NCBI RefSeq assembly: GCF_026210795.1
Contig: NC_089429.1
Span: 1,116,001-1,180,000 of the forward strand
DNA from: Rhizophagus irregularis
Taxonomy: Eukaryota > Glomeromycota > Glomeromycetes > Glomerales > Glomeraceae
Length of the DNA stretch: 64,000 bases
Reading direction: 5' to 3'
The translations under genes were made by a program, and so were the position numbers. Below the pieces are notes generated by a model. The model was not told where the DNA came from, searched no databases, and worked only from the letters and a program-made list of their open reading frames with translations. Position 1 is the stretch's first letter. Each line of letters opens with the position of its first letter. Shown in pieces: positions 33,422-46,070 of the stretch.

Positions 33422-36400
33422 TTACTTATTCGTTTCTATAACATTCTCGCATCTTTTACATAATTCACCTTCTGTTTGTAAACATCTAGGACATTTAAAT
33501 AAAGAAGCCCTTTTAATTATAATCTTACAAATCCAATCGGATAAATCAACTTCGTTAGTATATATCGAAAGAACAATTCTCAATCATTTCCAAGGACGAA
33601 GATATTGTTGCATCTGAAGTTGTAAAAATAGATTTTAAATCTAATAATTTAATACAAAAAGGATGATTAGAAAAATAAATTAAAGTTCTTTTAATGAACA
33701 ATAATATATATTACATTACCATGATTTTGTAATAAATGTAATAATTCTAAAGAATTTACATATAATTCCACATTAATCTCTAAAGAACTTTTTATAAGCC
33801 TATGTAAATAAAAATTTTAAATGTTATTTTTTTTTAAAAAAAAATGGATAATCAAATAAATAAAACCAGCATACTTGTCTTTTCTGGCAGTTTCTAGTAA
33901 CTGATTTACTTCACTTCTTAAATGCTTTAAAGTATTCCATTCTTGTTGCAAAGGTTGATTATTCCATTTTTCATTCTATAATAAGTGAATGTAATTAATT
34001 TTTCTTTTTTTTTAAAAAAAAAGAATTAGCAAAAATTAAAATAAATTACGTACCAATCATACCATCCTAATTTAAATACACTATAATATTCCTTATGCCC
34101 AATGTTTTTATAATTATCATAAAATTTATTTTGCAAAATACAGAACTATTGGTGATAATAATATATATTTAAAATATATAAAAAATAAACACTGATAGTA
34201 ATTTTTATATAAATAAAAAATACAATTAATGATTATAACTTACATGATAAAGAACGGTTAAAACATTTCTTCTGCATTGACCTGTTATAATTATGATCAG
34301 CATATAATCCATCTTTATATCGAAATAAAATGCTGATAACAATACATTTGGGAGAATATTTAACGCTTGAATGGCTATTATTTATATTTATTAGTAAAAC
34401 AATATTATAACTAAGAGGTTATTATTAATATAGAACGTTAAAAAAATAATATTTTCAAAATACCTTTATTAAAACGCATATTATCATAAATAAAAGATCT
34501 TAATATTTTTTCCAAGATTATAAGTTTCATGCAACATATATTTATCAATCTATTAATAAAAAACAATCAAATTAGCTTTTAATTACGACTATAAAATTAT
34601 TAAATAAATTTACTAACCAAATCAAGTTCCTCATATTCAACTAATCAATTATATTTAAAATTATTTAAATTACCTAATATAAATCTTACTGTACTACGAT
34701 ATTTTTGAATATTTTTTCCAACTTGACTCATGATATTTTTTACTATATTAACATCATTAACATCTAATGATGCAACCCACAATCTTAATACATCTACTCC
34801 ATATACTGGCTTATTCTATTATAATAAATTAATTAATAAAAAATATATATTTATTATAATACGTCGCTAATTATACTTACCTTTCCACCCTTAATTATGG
34901 TACCTAGGATTTATAACATTTCCCAATGATTTTGACATTTTTTTACTTTGTTCATCCATAACAAATCCATGTGTAATTAATGTTGAATATAGAGCTTTAT
35001 CATTAATGGTAACTAAATAAAAAAAATTATTTAATTTAACTTGATCTAAATAAATAAATAAAATTTAAAATTAATTATTTACCTGATGTCAATAATACCA
35101 TTCATGATGCTGATCACTTCCTTCCAAATATAAATCTGAAATTGTCTTGAAATCCTTTCTATAAAAATTAATAAATTTTCAGTAAATAAAAATTGAAATA
35201 TATAAATACATTGTAAAATTAAATTTATTTACTTTTAGTTTGTTTCAAATAAAAGTCACTATCAAACCATACATTATCCATTGTATCATTTCCCTTTCTG
35301 TATGTTTTACTAAGATAATTTTAATAAAATGAAAATCAAACATTTATTTATAATTTAAAATGAAATTACTTTTAAAATTCTAATAATCTTAATTTAGTTA
35401 TAACTACCTATTCAGGTACAAGTATTCAAGCTTCCACCATCCATCTGATCCATGTTTTTGAAGATTTCAATAATATATTCTACAGAAGAATCTGTTAACA
35501 GAGGAACATCTGTTTCTGATTCATAAAAAATGGGGATAAGAACTCCCCAAGATCTTTGATGTGAAATACACCATTCACTTCGTGATAAAGTGAATTGTTC
35601 TAATCGATATTGTGCTATAATAAAAAAAATAAAAGTGAATTTTATTTAATAAATTTAAAGTAAAAAATATATGAATATATAATGTATCTTACCAGATTTA
35701 GGTACCATTTTAACATCCTCAAGTAATTTAATGGCTCATTGTTTAATTAATAGCTTCAACATTGGCGAACCATTGAGATGTAGCTCATAATATAATTAGC
35801 TTCTTTACATAAGGATATTCATGCTTAAAATTTTCTTCTTTAATTAAACTATTCCTTGTTTTTTAAATATTCTATTACCACAAACATTCCATCTGTTTAT
35901 CTCCAAATTCATCAACAGGACAAAATGGTGGATTTTTACAAGCTTCATAATCTTCCATTCCATGATCTGGTGCTATATGAACTAACCCTAAAAAAAAATT
36001 AAGGTTTTTTTAAGAATTGTTATAAATAGATTGCGTATATATTATATTTTTAATATCTATCTGTACCAGATTCTTTGGTAATGTGATAAACATCAATAAT
36101 CTTACATTGTTTTCCCCTTATTGGAAGTATATAAGTCGTTCCAATAAGTTGCTGACCTAATAAAAAATTATTTTATTTTTTTAAATTAAATGAAAAAAAA
36201 AAATACGTAAAAAAAGTCAATAAAAATATATAATTACCTTTAAATGTAAATTTGATATTCAGTTCAATTCTGTTCCAAGAATTTTTTGTAATGCATCCAA
36301 CCTTTTGGTTGCTATATATAATTATTTTGTGACATCGACGTATTATTATTTGGACGAACAATTGGAGTATTCTATATTTGGATTTATTGCAACAGCCTAA

Positions 36401-37830
36401 ATTAAAAAATTTCATTCATTAGATCAAAATAATTAATAAATAATTGATTAGATAATTTTTTAAACCTGATTCGCAGGAAGAGTCCATGGAATAAACATCT
36501 ATATTAGTATGTATAAATTATCTTTTAATCCTTCTTGCGAATTTAAGCTAAAAATAAATAAAAAAAAATATTATTAATTAATTATAAAACTATAAAACTT
36601 TTTAGGTGAAATACTCTTAATGTTTACTTGAATTAATCACAGAGAGCTTCAAATAAACAGATTTGCTTCAATGGTGGTCGTCACGATATTCTTAATTCTA
36701 CTTCAGCTAAAGCTGTTTTAAATAAAAAGATAAAAGAACAAATTCAATATTTTATAAAACTAATTTACAAACATAAATTTACATTTTATGACTACCTTGA
36801 AGAAGGAAACCAATGTACAGGTTTATTTTGCCTGTGAATATATCCTTAAAAAAAGGTTTGTAAATCTCAATTTAAAACAAACCAACGTTGGTAAAATATT
36901 GATAATTTCTTAGGGTTATTACCTTTCTTCATCATGTTATGAAACACCTGTAGCTGTCTAACTTCATATTCATTGTCTAAAAACAACCTACTATTAAGAA
37001 AATACAATCCGAAAATCAAGAATAAGTTGTATAAATTTTCATACCCAAAGTTCTATAAGGATTTTTCCAAATCTCCCATTATGTCCAACTAATAAATTCT
37101 TTTCCTTGAATTTCTAATGCTTCTAAAGCACTTTTTTTTGCTACATCACGAATTTGTAATGGTGTCAATGATGATTTATCAATGCCCTAATCATTCTATC
37201 AGAACTTTCCTTATTATAATTAATGATAAAGCGAATAACAGTAATATTACTCTTAATTCCTTTAAAGCTTTTAATTCAATTGACAATCTCATCCTGGAAT
37301 GTAAGTGAATAATATTAGCGTACATAAAATATATATGGATACAAAATATTTTTCTATATCAATTATGAAACTTACTTTACTTTATATCCATGTAATACTT
37401 TATAACGATTTATAATGTCTTTTAATATTTTATTTAACGCGTGAGCGTAATATAAAATTAAATAGATATTTAGATTTTATAAATAAATTAAAAAATTAAA
37501 ATTAAATTGATGAAAATTACCTATGTGTAAATTTCCATTAGCATAAGGTGGTTCATCATGTAATATAAACGTTTCTTTTGGATTATTTTCTATCTAGTGA
37601 TCAATAACAAGTTTAATGTCTAAAACAAAAAGAAAGAAAGAAACAAGTATTAAAAAAAAAGAAAAAAGAAAGTCTTAAATACCTGCCATTTGTACAAATC
37701 TTTAGAGCCTTGACCTTGAAATATTAACAGCTTCAGCCCTTAATGGAAAGTTTGTTTTTGATAACGGTAATAATAAAGTATCATTATACAATTTACTTAA
37801 ATCATTATTATTTACTTTCAGTTACTTTTT
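33422..37830 (-). pseudogene. Isoleucyl-tRNA synthetase pseudogene (mitochondrial type), copy 2
   Basis: Class I Ile-tRNA ligase fragments are in correct minus-strand order: N-terminal NDLSKLYNDTLLLPLSKTNF with FPLRAEAVN (about 37700-37800), HIGH region FILHDEPPYANGNLHIG (about 37525-37580), HALNKILKDIINRYKVLHGY (about 37385-37445), GLVHIAPDHGMEDYEA (about 35940-35990), YLEGSDQHHEWYY (about 35095-35135), [18 protein letters not shown] (about 34908-34960), VYGVDVLRLWVASLDVNDVN (about 34750-34810), and the zinc end KCPRC...EGELCKRCENVIETNK (33422-33510). Breaks include a stop before the HIGH exon, loss of the residues after the PG in the next exon, and a small deletion in the zinc end (CPRCLQTEG). 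The gene once had many short introns. Confidence 0.88.
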
Positions 37831-38282
37831 TATTGAAGATTTGTCAATTATTTTTGAAGAAAATTTTTTTAATAACAATGTCCTTGAAAATTTTAATGTA
37901 ATTTATTAGGAAAATAATTTCTTTTTCGTAATAAATTATGATGAAACATAATTAAGTTGAATTTATTAATCGAGAGGAAAAAGATCTCGTCGATCAGCAA
38001 AAAAAAATTTTTCACGACTGAAATAAATACTTGATTTATATTTAGTTGTACAAATTCGGATGTGATTTTCAATTTCCTACTGTAGAACGATGAACGTATC
38101 AACTTTTTTACACTATAAATTTTACATTCTGTATGAAAATATTTTTTTTTTAAAAAAAAAAATCCTGATTAAAGACATGCATATTTAAATTTTATTACAA
38201 ATGGAATAATGCTTTATGGCCATTTTGATAAATTCATAAACATTCATTTTATTAAAATAAAATAACTGTTACTACATTATAA

Positions 38283-39262
38283 TACTTATCAAACTAAGTC
38301 AACGGATCTTAATAAAAATTGAGATGCTAATAACAATTTGTACTTTAATAAAATATAAAAAAATGTAAAAAGAAAAATTTGACTAAAAAAATTGATTAAA
38401 TGACTTATTTATGAAAAAGGGTATACTGCTACAGTATATAAAAGAATCCAAGTCTTTTTACGTTATTTAGGAATTTTCTCAATATTTTGGATTATGATGA
38501 ATTTACCAAGCATTTACTAAGAATGTGGTGTTTATTGGCAAAGTATATTTACGGTTTCTTTCCAATCTTAATTGGTTTCTTTAAGTTTCTAAAAGTTATT
38601 ACTAGTTCCAGTATGGATTCATAAGGATTCTTTAACTATCGCATTAACGAATACCTTAATATATAATATTTTCGTTTTTGAGTATAAAACAGATTTGTAA
38701 AATGTGAGAGCGAATAATTATAATGGTATAATGCCTTTAATTGATCTGAACTAGGTATTGTATTTGTATCGTTACAGAAGACACTGATTACTTCGTCTCG
38801 TGCCTTTTTTTTACATTTTCTATTTATTTGAACTTCAGTATATCAAAATTTAAATTAAATTAAATAAATATAATATATATATAATTTTAAAAAAATCACT
38901 TATTAGATATTTTGCAAGATAAACTCAATGACATTGAAGCTGCTAAAATAAATTTAAATGAGATGGGTGAGTAACAAATAATAATGTTCATACAAAATTT
39001 TCCTTTCCCTGCTATAGTTTACCATCTCATTTCTTAATTGTTTTATACCAGTATTCCTATTCACTAAGTTCTAACATATTTATTAATAAATCATAACCTT
39101 TATAAGGATTTTTCTTTATTTTTCATATTATCAAAAATGAATCCATCTAATTATTTCAATAGTATTTATGATTTTTTTGCTAAGTTCTAGTAATCTATTT
39201 ATCCATGGAAATACTCGAAATACTCGATGGTAAGGAGATGTACTGTACTTAAAATGGCGGTA
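38283..39262 (-). pseudogene. Cytochrome P450 pseudogene
   Basis: A degraded copy of the P450 at 22325-24530. Recognisable are the terminal exon region (38283-38345), part of the K-helix/PERF exon without the haem loop (about 38440-38650), the exon encoding ARAEVISIL (about 38750-38820) and pieces of exon 5 up to the block edge. The haem-binding Cys region is missing, and exon 1-4 equivalents are absent beyond the duplication edge. Confidence 0.8.
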
Positions 39263-39718
39263 TCTGTTCTGAAAAATTATTATGCCCAAGAAGTTTGAAT
39301 GTAAAAGAAGAAATGTGTAAAAAAAAGGAAAAAGTTCTTTATAAATAATTTTTGCTGCAAAGCAAGATAGAAATAATATCGGTTTATCGATTTATAATCA
39401 TTCTTTATCAATTGATCAGGAAAAAAATAACGTGAGAGTATCAGCAAGGTTCAGGAAAAAAGTTACATTATCTTTTTTTTTCCTTTCGTAAATGACGTAG
39501 CCATATATATTTAAAAATATTTTTCAGTACATTACATGTGGAAGCAATTTATCACGTAATAAAATTATCTGCTCCATTTTATGTTGACGTTGAAATTAAC
39601 GAAAATACATTTTAACCATTCAATAAAAATTTTTATTGGCCAATTAAAATTAAGCAGCTTACTAATGAGAGGCATGTTTACTTTTTTTCACGATATGAGG
39701 TAAAATACTATCTAGTAT

Positions 39719-40267
39719 TTAAATAATTTCATTAATTTCATTTCTTAATAACAAATTCTTTGATAAAACATTGAATAATAAGTGAAGACCAAATTTTTTA
39801 TAGTATTTTCCATCACCATGCCAGAATATTTCAACTAGACAGCAAATTAAAGTAGTTATAAACATGACTAAATTTTTAATAAGTGCTTTTATATCATCAT
39901 AATAAAAACTTAAAAATATTATTATAATAGGTACTGATAAAGAATATATTACAAATGTTATTGTCTTTGTAATTTTTTTACAACTCCTCCCTTCAACAAC
40001 TTCAACAAAGTAACCAGTTATCATTAATAATAGACCCAACATAGTTGCTATCTCATCATTTTCCAAAAAAAACTCCACTCCCGACACAAATGAAACCAGT
40101 ATCGCTATCAATAATATCTCAAGTATTTTTTCTTTTTCTTCATCACATAATCCTTCAATTAAGTAACCAATTATTAATGAGATAAAACATACCAAGTTTA
40201 CCATATTATTAATACAAAGTACGTTTACATATACTATATCAATAAGTAGTGATGTTAGTAACATCAT
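39719..40267 (-). CDS. Multi-pass membrane protein, unrecognised (182 aa)
   Basis: A single exon starting MMLLTSLLIDIVYVNVLCIN. It has about six hydrophobic segments (residues 3-19, 22-37, 48-68, 74-90, 103-123 and 129-149) joined by short charged loops (EGLCDEEKEK, EGRSCKKITK, HGDGKYYKK). The segments look like two or three repeats of a pair ending in GY-L/F-IE/VE. No transporter or channel motif was seen, so no function is given. The start is the first of two adjacent ATGs. The upstream flank (40310 onwards) is duplicated at 44010. The next gene on the same strand is also a membrane protein. Confidence 0.65.
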   Translation of the reverse strand: MMLLTSLLIDIVYVNVLCINNMVNLVCFISLIIGYLIEGLCDEEKEKILEILLIAILVSFVSGVEFFLENDEIATMLGLLLMITGYFVEVVEGRSCKKITKTITFVIYSLSVPIIIIFLSFYYDDIKALIKNLVMFITTLICCLVEIFWHGDGKYYKKFGLHLLFNVLSKNLLLRNEINEII

Positions 40268-40309
40268 CTTAGGATAGTGTTTTAAATGTATTCATTACGT
40301 AGTGATTCA

Positions 40310-41020
40310 GGATTTCCTTTGTCAATAATTTAACGGATCCCTGTGTTAACTATCAAGAAGTTTGTTGTTATTTTATTTTTTTCTCGACTAAAGAATTATT
40401 TTCCAGAAGTTAAAATGTGAGAACTGTGTGGCATGTAAGTGAGATCCTTTAAAACTGGGGTGACCGGATAAGTATATATGAGAAATTCTTCAGTTCCAGC
40501 AGGTTTACCATTACAATATTTTAATCAACTGTTCTGCATGACAGAATTTTACCATTTCACACATTAATGGGTCATATGAAATTTTTACATCAGGATGTCA
40601 ATGGTGCTGACTTTTACCATATCAGGTCATTAATGGTTCATTAAAATATGGTATATGACACAAGAGCGCAGTAATATGTGGCGCAGTTATACAATTTCTA
40701 TCGATAAATAAAATGTCAACAACATTTGGACACAGAGTTTAACAATTCATTTTCTGGTTCCGAACTTGAATTTATTACTAATTGTTATAACTAAGACATT
40801 GACATTAAAAATCTGTTCTAGAAATTCATAAATATACATTTCCATTATAATTATTATTATTAATGATTTTTTTTTTTTAATTCGAAATATTAATATATCA
40901 AATTTTTATCATTTTAATAATGCCAAAAATAAATAATAATTGGATAAGCTATAACAGATAAATTATTTAAATTACAAACTATGAAACTTGTAAAATAATA
41001 AAAAAGAAAATAAATAAATA
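40310..41020. repeat. Duplicated flank, copy 1
   Basis: Aligns in order with 44010-45090 through blocks such as AATAATTTAACGGATC, GTTAAAATGTGAGAAC, GAGAAATTCTT-GT-CCAGCAGGTTT, ACATCA-GA-GTCAATG and GAACTTGAATTTA. It lies just upstream of the membrane-protein gene at 40267 (-), so it includes that gene's promoter. Confidence 0.75.
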
Positions 41021-41668
41021 AATTGTGCAAAAATTATTTAGGTAATGGAGAGATAAATAAAATAAGTAGTATAATTTAACAACATTATAAAATCGAATAT
41101 TTTGAAATCATTCCAAAAACAATTAATTTACTAAATATCATATTGTAATCAAATAAAGTTTAATAAAGTTTAAACAACAAATTCTAAGCTAATTATATAC
41201 GTAATGTTACGATCATGTATATATATAAAGTTACGTAGTTTAACAGATGAACATTGCGTAGCATGTATTATAGCAAGTAACTCAATAAATTTATTTTACT
41301 CTCCTATTATTTTGTCAATAATTCCACATTTACTAAACTTTACAGAAACTTTTTATCAATTATTAGATAACTTTGACAATAAAAAAAAAAATTTAGAAAG
41401 TTTATTTTTACAGGGGTTTTAGGATAATATCTAAAAGTATAATCCAAATCTAAAGTCTATTAAATACAAACGATAAATGTGGATAACTAATAGTCCATAT
41501 ATTATATATTTTTAACGATATAATTACTTTATAATATTCATTTTACACTATTTATAAATTTATGTTACAAGGAAGGAGTGTCAAAAAATGACAAAAATTA
41601 CATACTCTCTACTCTCTATCTTTAACTCTTTATATGTTTCTATTAATTTAATATTTTAATATATTTAA
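41021..41668. other. Spacer between two membrane-protein genes
   Basis: AT-rich. It contains the 3' flank of the gene at 42868 (-). An open stretch of 72 codons at 41204-41422 (+) has no supporting features. Nothing else was seen. Confidence 0.4.
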
Positions 41669-42868
41669 TTACACGCCAAGTGACTTGATAGCATGTTCGT
41701 AAAAATCCATGTCAACATAGTATCTTGCAAGCAGGTTCCTTAGTTCATCTTGATTGCTGGGACTATTCGTCTCAGTAGCATTATCAACCTCTCTTTCCAA
41801 AGTACTTATCTTCGATTTTCTATCATTTTTCATTTTTTCTAATTCCTTTAAAAGTTTCTCCCTATCCTGCTTTATGAATACAAACCGTGTTACAAATCCG
41901 AATGGATTCGCTCTTTTACCACCAAAGAGAAAGGCAAATATTACCCAAATTGAAAGGTATCCACCTATATTACTGAAAAGGTCTGCTAGTTTGAAGGATG
42001 GTGCTTCAACCTCTTTTATAACCCTTTTCGGCGCTATTATTCCAATCGATATTACCTGCTCATCAACTTGGATAACATCAAAAGCATTTTTTATAATGAA
42101 AGTTTCGAAGCTTCGATATGTGTAACTTCCATCTAAAACTTGTCGACGGTCCTCTGTATATTGGAGAATCCCACCATCATTTAATATTTCAACTCCTACA
42201 TCATTAAATATGTTTCCTTCAGGAATGAGGAGCGTCCAGTCCATCTTATCGTGAGTGTCACCAATAAAAATAACAATACTGGTAGAATTATTGCTCTGAA
42301 ATTGTATGTGATAATATCCTCCAATAGTATCCTTTGGCTTCGATGATAATCTACCATCAAAAAAGTGGCATCGTCCATTATTTCCTGTAATAATACTAAA
42401 TCCGTCGTTTAAACTGTAGGATTTCTTACGTTCCATAAAAAGTTCAATATCATTAAATCCATTAAAACTGTCATGATAATCTGCTGAAAGAAATATAAGT
42501 TCACTATCTGTGCTTGAGCAAAAAAGTATGGATGGAGAAATTGTGTTCGATTCAAACGTTGCTGGTAGTACGTTTGGGGGATCATGTATCATTTTATAGA
42601 TACTGTAGAACGTGAGTCCTAATAACCCAGCAGTAAAGAGGAAGAAAACTATCATCTTAAGTATTCTTGTGTGAATGCTTCGAGTACTTTTACTAGTTAT
42701 ATGATCGATAATTTGTTGGCGAAGATGAGGATATTGAATGATTCGAACAATAAATATGAAAATTATAAAGGCCACGAAAATCATGGCTATCGCTATACCG
42801 GCCAAGCCGACGTAACCACCGAGAACCTTAAATAATCTAGAATCAGTAAAATTATCAGAACCATCCAT
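41669..42868 (-). CDS. Membrane protein with cytoplasmic coiled coil, unrecognised (399 aa)
   Basis: A single exon starting MDGSDNFTDSRLFKVLGG. Hydrophobic segments lie at about residues 17-42 (VGLAGIAIAMIFVAFIIFIF), 71-92 (MIVFFLFTAGLLGLTFYSIY) and 301-317 (GGYLSIWVIFAFLFG). Between the second and third is a roughly 200-residue polar domain with NNST glycosylation-type sequons and two conserved-looking Cys, probably outside the cell or in a lumen. The C-terminal part has a charged helix at about 334-363 (DREKLLKELEKMKNDRKSK), likely a coiled coil, and a final FYEHAIKSLGV. Codon use is richer in GC than in the F-box genes, suggesting a well-constrained gene. The family is not recognised. Confidence 0.8.
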   Translation of the reverse strand: MDGSDNFTDSRLFKVLGGYVGLAGIAIAMIFVAFIIFIFIVRIIQYPHLRQQIIDHITSKSTRSIHTRILKMIVFFLFTAGLLGLTFYSIYKMIHDPPNVLPATFESNTISPSILFCSSTDSELIFLSADYHDSFNGFNDIELFMERKKSYSLNDGFSIITGNNGRCHFFDGRLSSKPKDTIGGYYHIQFQSNNSTSIVIFIGDTHDKMDWTLLIPEGNIFNDVGVEILNDGGILQYTEDRRQVLDGSYTYRSFETFIIKNAFDVIQVDEQVISIGIIAPKRVIKEVEAPSFKLADLFSNIGGYLSIWVIFAFLFGGKRANPFGFVTRFVFIKQDREKLLKELEKMKNDRKSKISTLEREVDNATETNSPSNQDELRNLLARYYVDMDFYEHAIKSLGV

Positions 42869-44009
42869 ATTGTAAACTTTTTTACTAACGAAAATTTACT
42901 ATTATTTCTTTTTTGATATCTTTGTTATTTCCTTTAACATGATTTTTTGGTTTCTAGATGCTTGATATATAAGTAATAAAATTAATTCAAGTTGTATATG
43001 TTATTTTTCGATTATAAATTCCAAATAAAGCGATTACCCCTTAATCTTAAATGCATTAATTGTATTATGGAGTACAAACTACAAAGCGATTTAAAAATAG
43101 ATGAAATTGGTTCATTCATTTTCGGATCTTTTACTTATTTGATCAAACCTTAAAAAAAAATTTTCTTTTTTTGGTAAAAACTTTCTCAAATGATTCTATA
43201 ATGTTTGTTATATTGGCGGCGGATCTTTTGTTGATTTTATTTCCTTTTTAACTATTGTAAATTCCGATATTGTCGCCATCATGCAATGTTGATCAAAATA
43301 TTTTAAGCCACACTGTTGAAATTATTTACTAGACAATAAAGTTATTCTTAATATTTAATACCACAATAGTAATTATTTTAGTGTACACAAGATTATGGTT
43401 TTTGTATAACACTGAATTCCCGAAGGTGCTTCTTGTCTCACAAATCAGGCAATCATTGTCCCACTAACGAACTAAGTGGAGCTAATTAATAAGCTGTTCT
43501 TGCCTATATAATTATCTGGATTGTGAAAACTAAGTTACCTTAGTTGTTGAAAGTAAAATTTTTGTGCAACAAATTCGTGAGATGATACGCAACATACGGG
43601 GCTATTTTTCACTCAATCAAGATAGTTTGACAATGATAGTAATTACTATAATGAACAATTATAAATCATGATTTTAACTCTGCAAGATGATATTTAATCA
43701 TTTCCTGATATATGCAATGAAACTTTTTATACGCCACTTATTTTTTATATAAAGGAAGGATATCAGTAAAGTTTCGGGACACTAAGTTTCGGAAATTTTA
43801 AGTTTCGGGATATTTGGCAAAAAATTAGCCGAAATAATTGCCGGCAAATTATTAACACGTGATATCAAATCGGAAAAAATACTATATTACTTTTTTTACT
43901 AAATATTGCAAAATACCAAAGTTAAAATTAAATGAACGCTTATTATGATGGCTAATAATTGAAAAATTCTTAGAAGATTTCATTTTAACTCCACTATTTA
44001 GTGACCTTT

Positions 44010-45090
44010 TTCTTTGGAATTTCTTTTATTAATAATTTAACGGATCACGTTTATTACCGAACACATTGTTGCTATTTTATTCTGAAGTTCTCAAAATAAT
44101 TTTCCCAACTGCTTAAAGTTAAAATGTGAGAACCGTTATGGCTTGGAGTGATCGGGTTGGTATATACGAGAAATTCTTTGTCCCAGCAGGTTTGTCATTA
44201 TAAGGAAGAGGTGAATCAATAATTCTGCATGTAAAATTTGCCATTCCATGCGTTAATGGTTTTGTGAAAATGTTAATTTACTACATCAAGACGTCAATGT
44301 TGAATGTTCCATAAAACATGGTATATGTCACACAAGCGCAACAAATTTTGGCGCGTTTATACAATTTATAAACTGAGAATTTAAATTGATTATCATATCC
44401 AGATTGCGGCGGAATTCAATAAACCGGATCATAAGTAAAATTTTGATATAACGAAATTGAGGTCTAGAACGAACCATAATAATTTTGTTCCCAATATAAC
44501 GAATTTCTCGATATAACGGATTTTTGAAAAATCTTGTTATTGGAACGGACACGGTCCGGTATATTGAATTTCATTGTGTATTATCTATTTGATAATAAAG
44601 ACAAGTGAAAAAATGAAAATACGCCGATCATATATTAAAAATTTATATATATTGGGGCATCAAATTCATTTTCTTGATTCTGAACTTGAATTTACATTTA
44701 CAATAACTAAAAAATTTGGTGTTAAAAAAAGTTTGTTCTAGAAATCTCATTAGTATATTGAGAATATAGGCGAATGACATAAACGATTAAATCCCTATCA
44801 TTATTATCAAAACATGATTTTTTAACTTAATATTAATATGATGACTTTTTCAACGTATTTAATAATACTGGAAATAAAGTAAATTTTATTTAATAATTGG
44901 ATAGACAATAAATAAAAAGAATTATTTAAATTACAAAGAAATTTTAAAGACATTTCAAGACTTTAATCTTAGTGTTTAAACAATTCTAAATAAAATAAAA
45001 AAAAATTTAATAAATGGGTAGATTATAAGAATATATATATAAAAAAGAATTATTAAATAAATAACAAACTAAGAATCTTGTAAAAGAAAC
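44010..45090. repeat. Duplicated flank, copy 2
   Basis: Partner of 40310-41020 in the same orientation. It is longer because a transposon-like insert (about 44400-44660) splits it after ATACAATTTAT. No equivalent of the membrane-protein gene at 39719 sits to its left. Confidence 0.75.
44403..44578. mobile_element. pogo/Tc1-like MITE, degraded
   Basis: The left end GGAATTCAATAAACCGGATC and right end (reverse complement) CACAATGAAATTCAATATAC match the terminal repeats of the better element at 60538-61022. TA follows the right end. The interior has GATATAACG wording typical of this family. A 74-codon open stretch on the minus strand lies inside it and is not a gene. Confidence 0.6.
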
Positions 45091-46070
45091 AAAAGGTAAT
45101 GACAATAACAAACATCATAATATAAGTCTTTCATAAATACAGTTTACAACTTTTTATTTCCTATAATATTTAATCAATTAATAACAAAAGAATTAATTCA
45201 AATAAAATAATTGTACAAAATTATCATTATTTATAGTACATACCTAATTATTTTATTCTTCACTCTTCCAAAATTTCACTATTTAGATTTTCATTTAGTT
45301 TCTTGCAAGTGAAACTTAATAAACGACTTGTATGAAGTGCTTGTGAATTAGGTTTAAAATTTATTTCCAATTGATGCATTTATAAATTCCATAGTATGAT
45401 AATTAAGATTGATTTAGATTAACCCGTATAAATAATTTTGAATTGTGCAACGCGTGATTCGTCTGCGCCTGATCTATTCCATGATTTTTATGCATAAGTA
45501 GGAGCATAGTATTTTATTTTATTTTGATAATAAAGAGCTAGAGAGGTAATGTTCTCAATTAATTCCTTGCAAATTTCGTTTTAGGTTAAAAAGACCATTT
45601 TTGAAAAATACAATTTTTTTGATGATCGGTAAATGATCATGTGACTTTAAATGAGACTTTCTCAAAATCACGTATTGTGCTGCGATATTATTTATTAGTT
45701 TCCGGTAACTGGCGTTTTACTAATATAAAAAGTATAAAATTAAAAAATTTTTTGTATGTGAAATATACACTTTATTATTTTTATAAAAGTAATTTTATTC
45801 TATGAATTCGCAATGGATATTTTAATAATAAATTTTTTTTGTATGAATTACATTTTAATAAAAAAGATTATTTCTATGTATTAACAATTATAAGCATAAG
45901 CATAGGGACTATGCATCAATACGACAATCACAGTGATGATGATCATCCTTACACCTAATGTTAATTGGGCACGAATTGTGCGACAATGTCGGACTCTTCA
46001 TTCCGCCGTTCCGAAAGTTTAAATAATTATGATTCACAAATATCTCTCTTTTTTTCTCTTTGTCTACAAT

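Larger units (their letters stand above)
33031..39262. repeat. Segmental duplication, copy 2 (synthetase + P450)
   Basis: Partner of 19309-23640 in the same orientation, with many small insertions and deletions throughout. It begins inside the last coding exon of the kinase and ends inside the equivalent of P450 exon 5 (AAATACTCGATGGTAAGGAG). It keeps about 2.28 kb of synthetase sequence that copy 1 has lost. Confidence 0.85.
42869..46070. other. Spacer with duplicated flank and MITE
   Basis: It contains the second copy of the 40310 flank (44010-45090), interrupted by a pogo-like element at about 44403-44578. AGTTTCGG is repeated at 43786-43811. The right end is the promoter of the F-box gene at 46071. 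No gene was seen. Confidence 0.5.

Noticed and set aside
36173-36415. Open frames inside the second synthetase block (also 37117-37308 and 37893-38102)
   Set aside because: They cross exon and intron remnants of the synthetase pseudogene and are not separate genes.
44328-44552. 74-codon minus-strand frame
   Set aside because: Lies within a MITE and its flank; no protein-like features.
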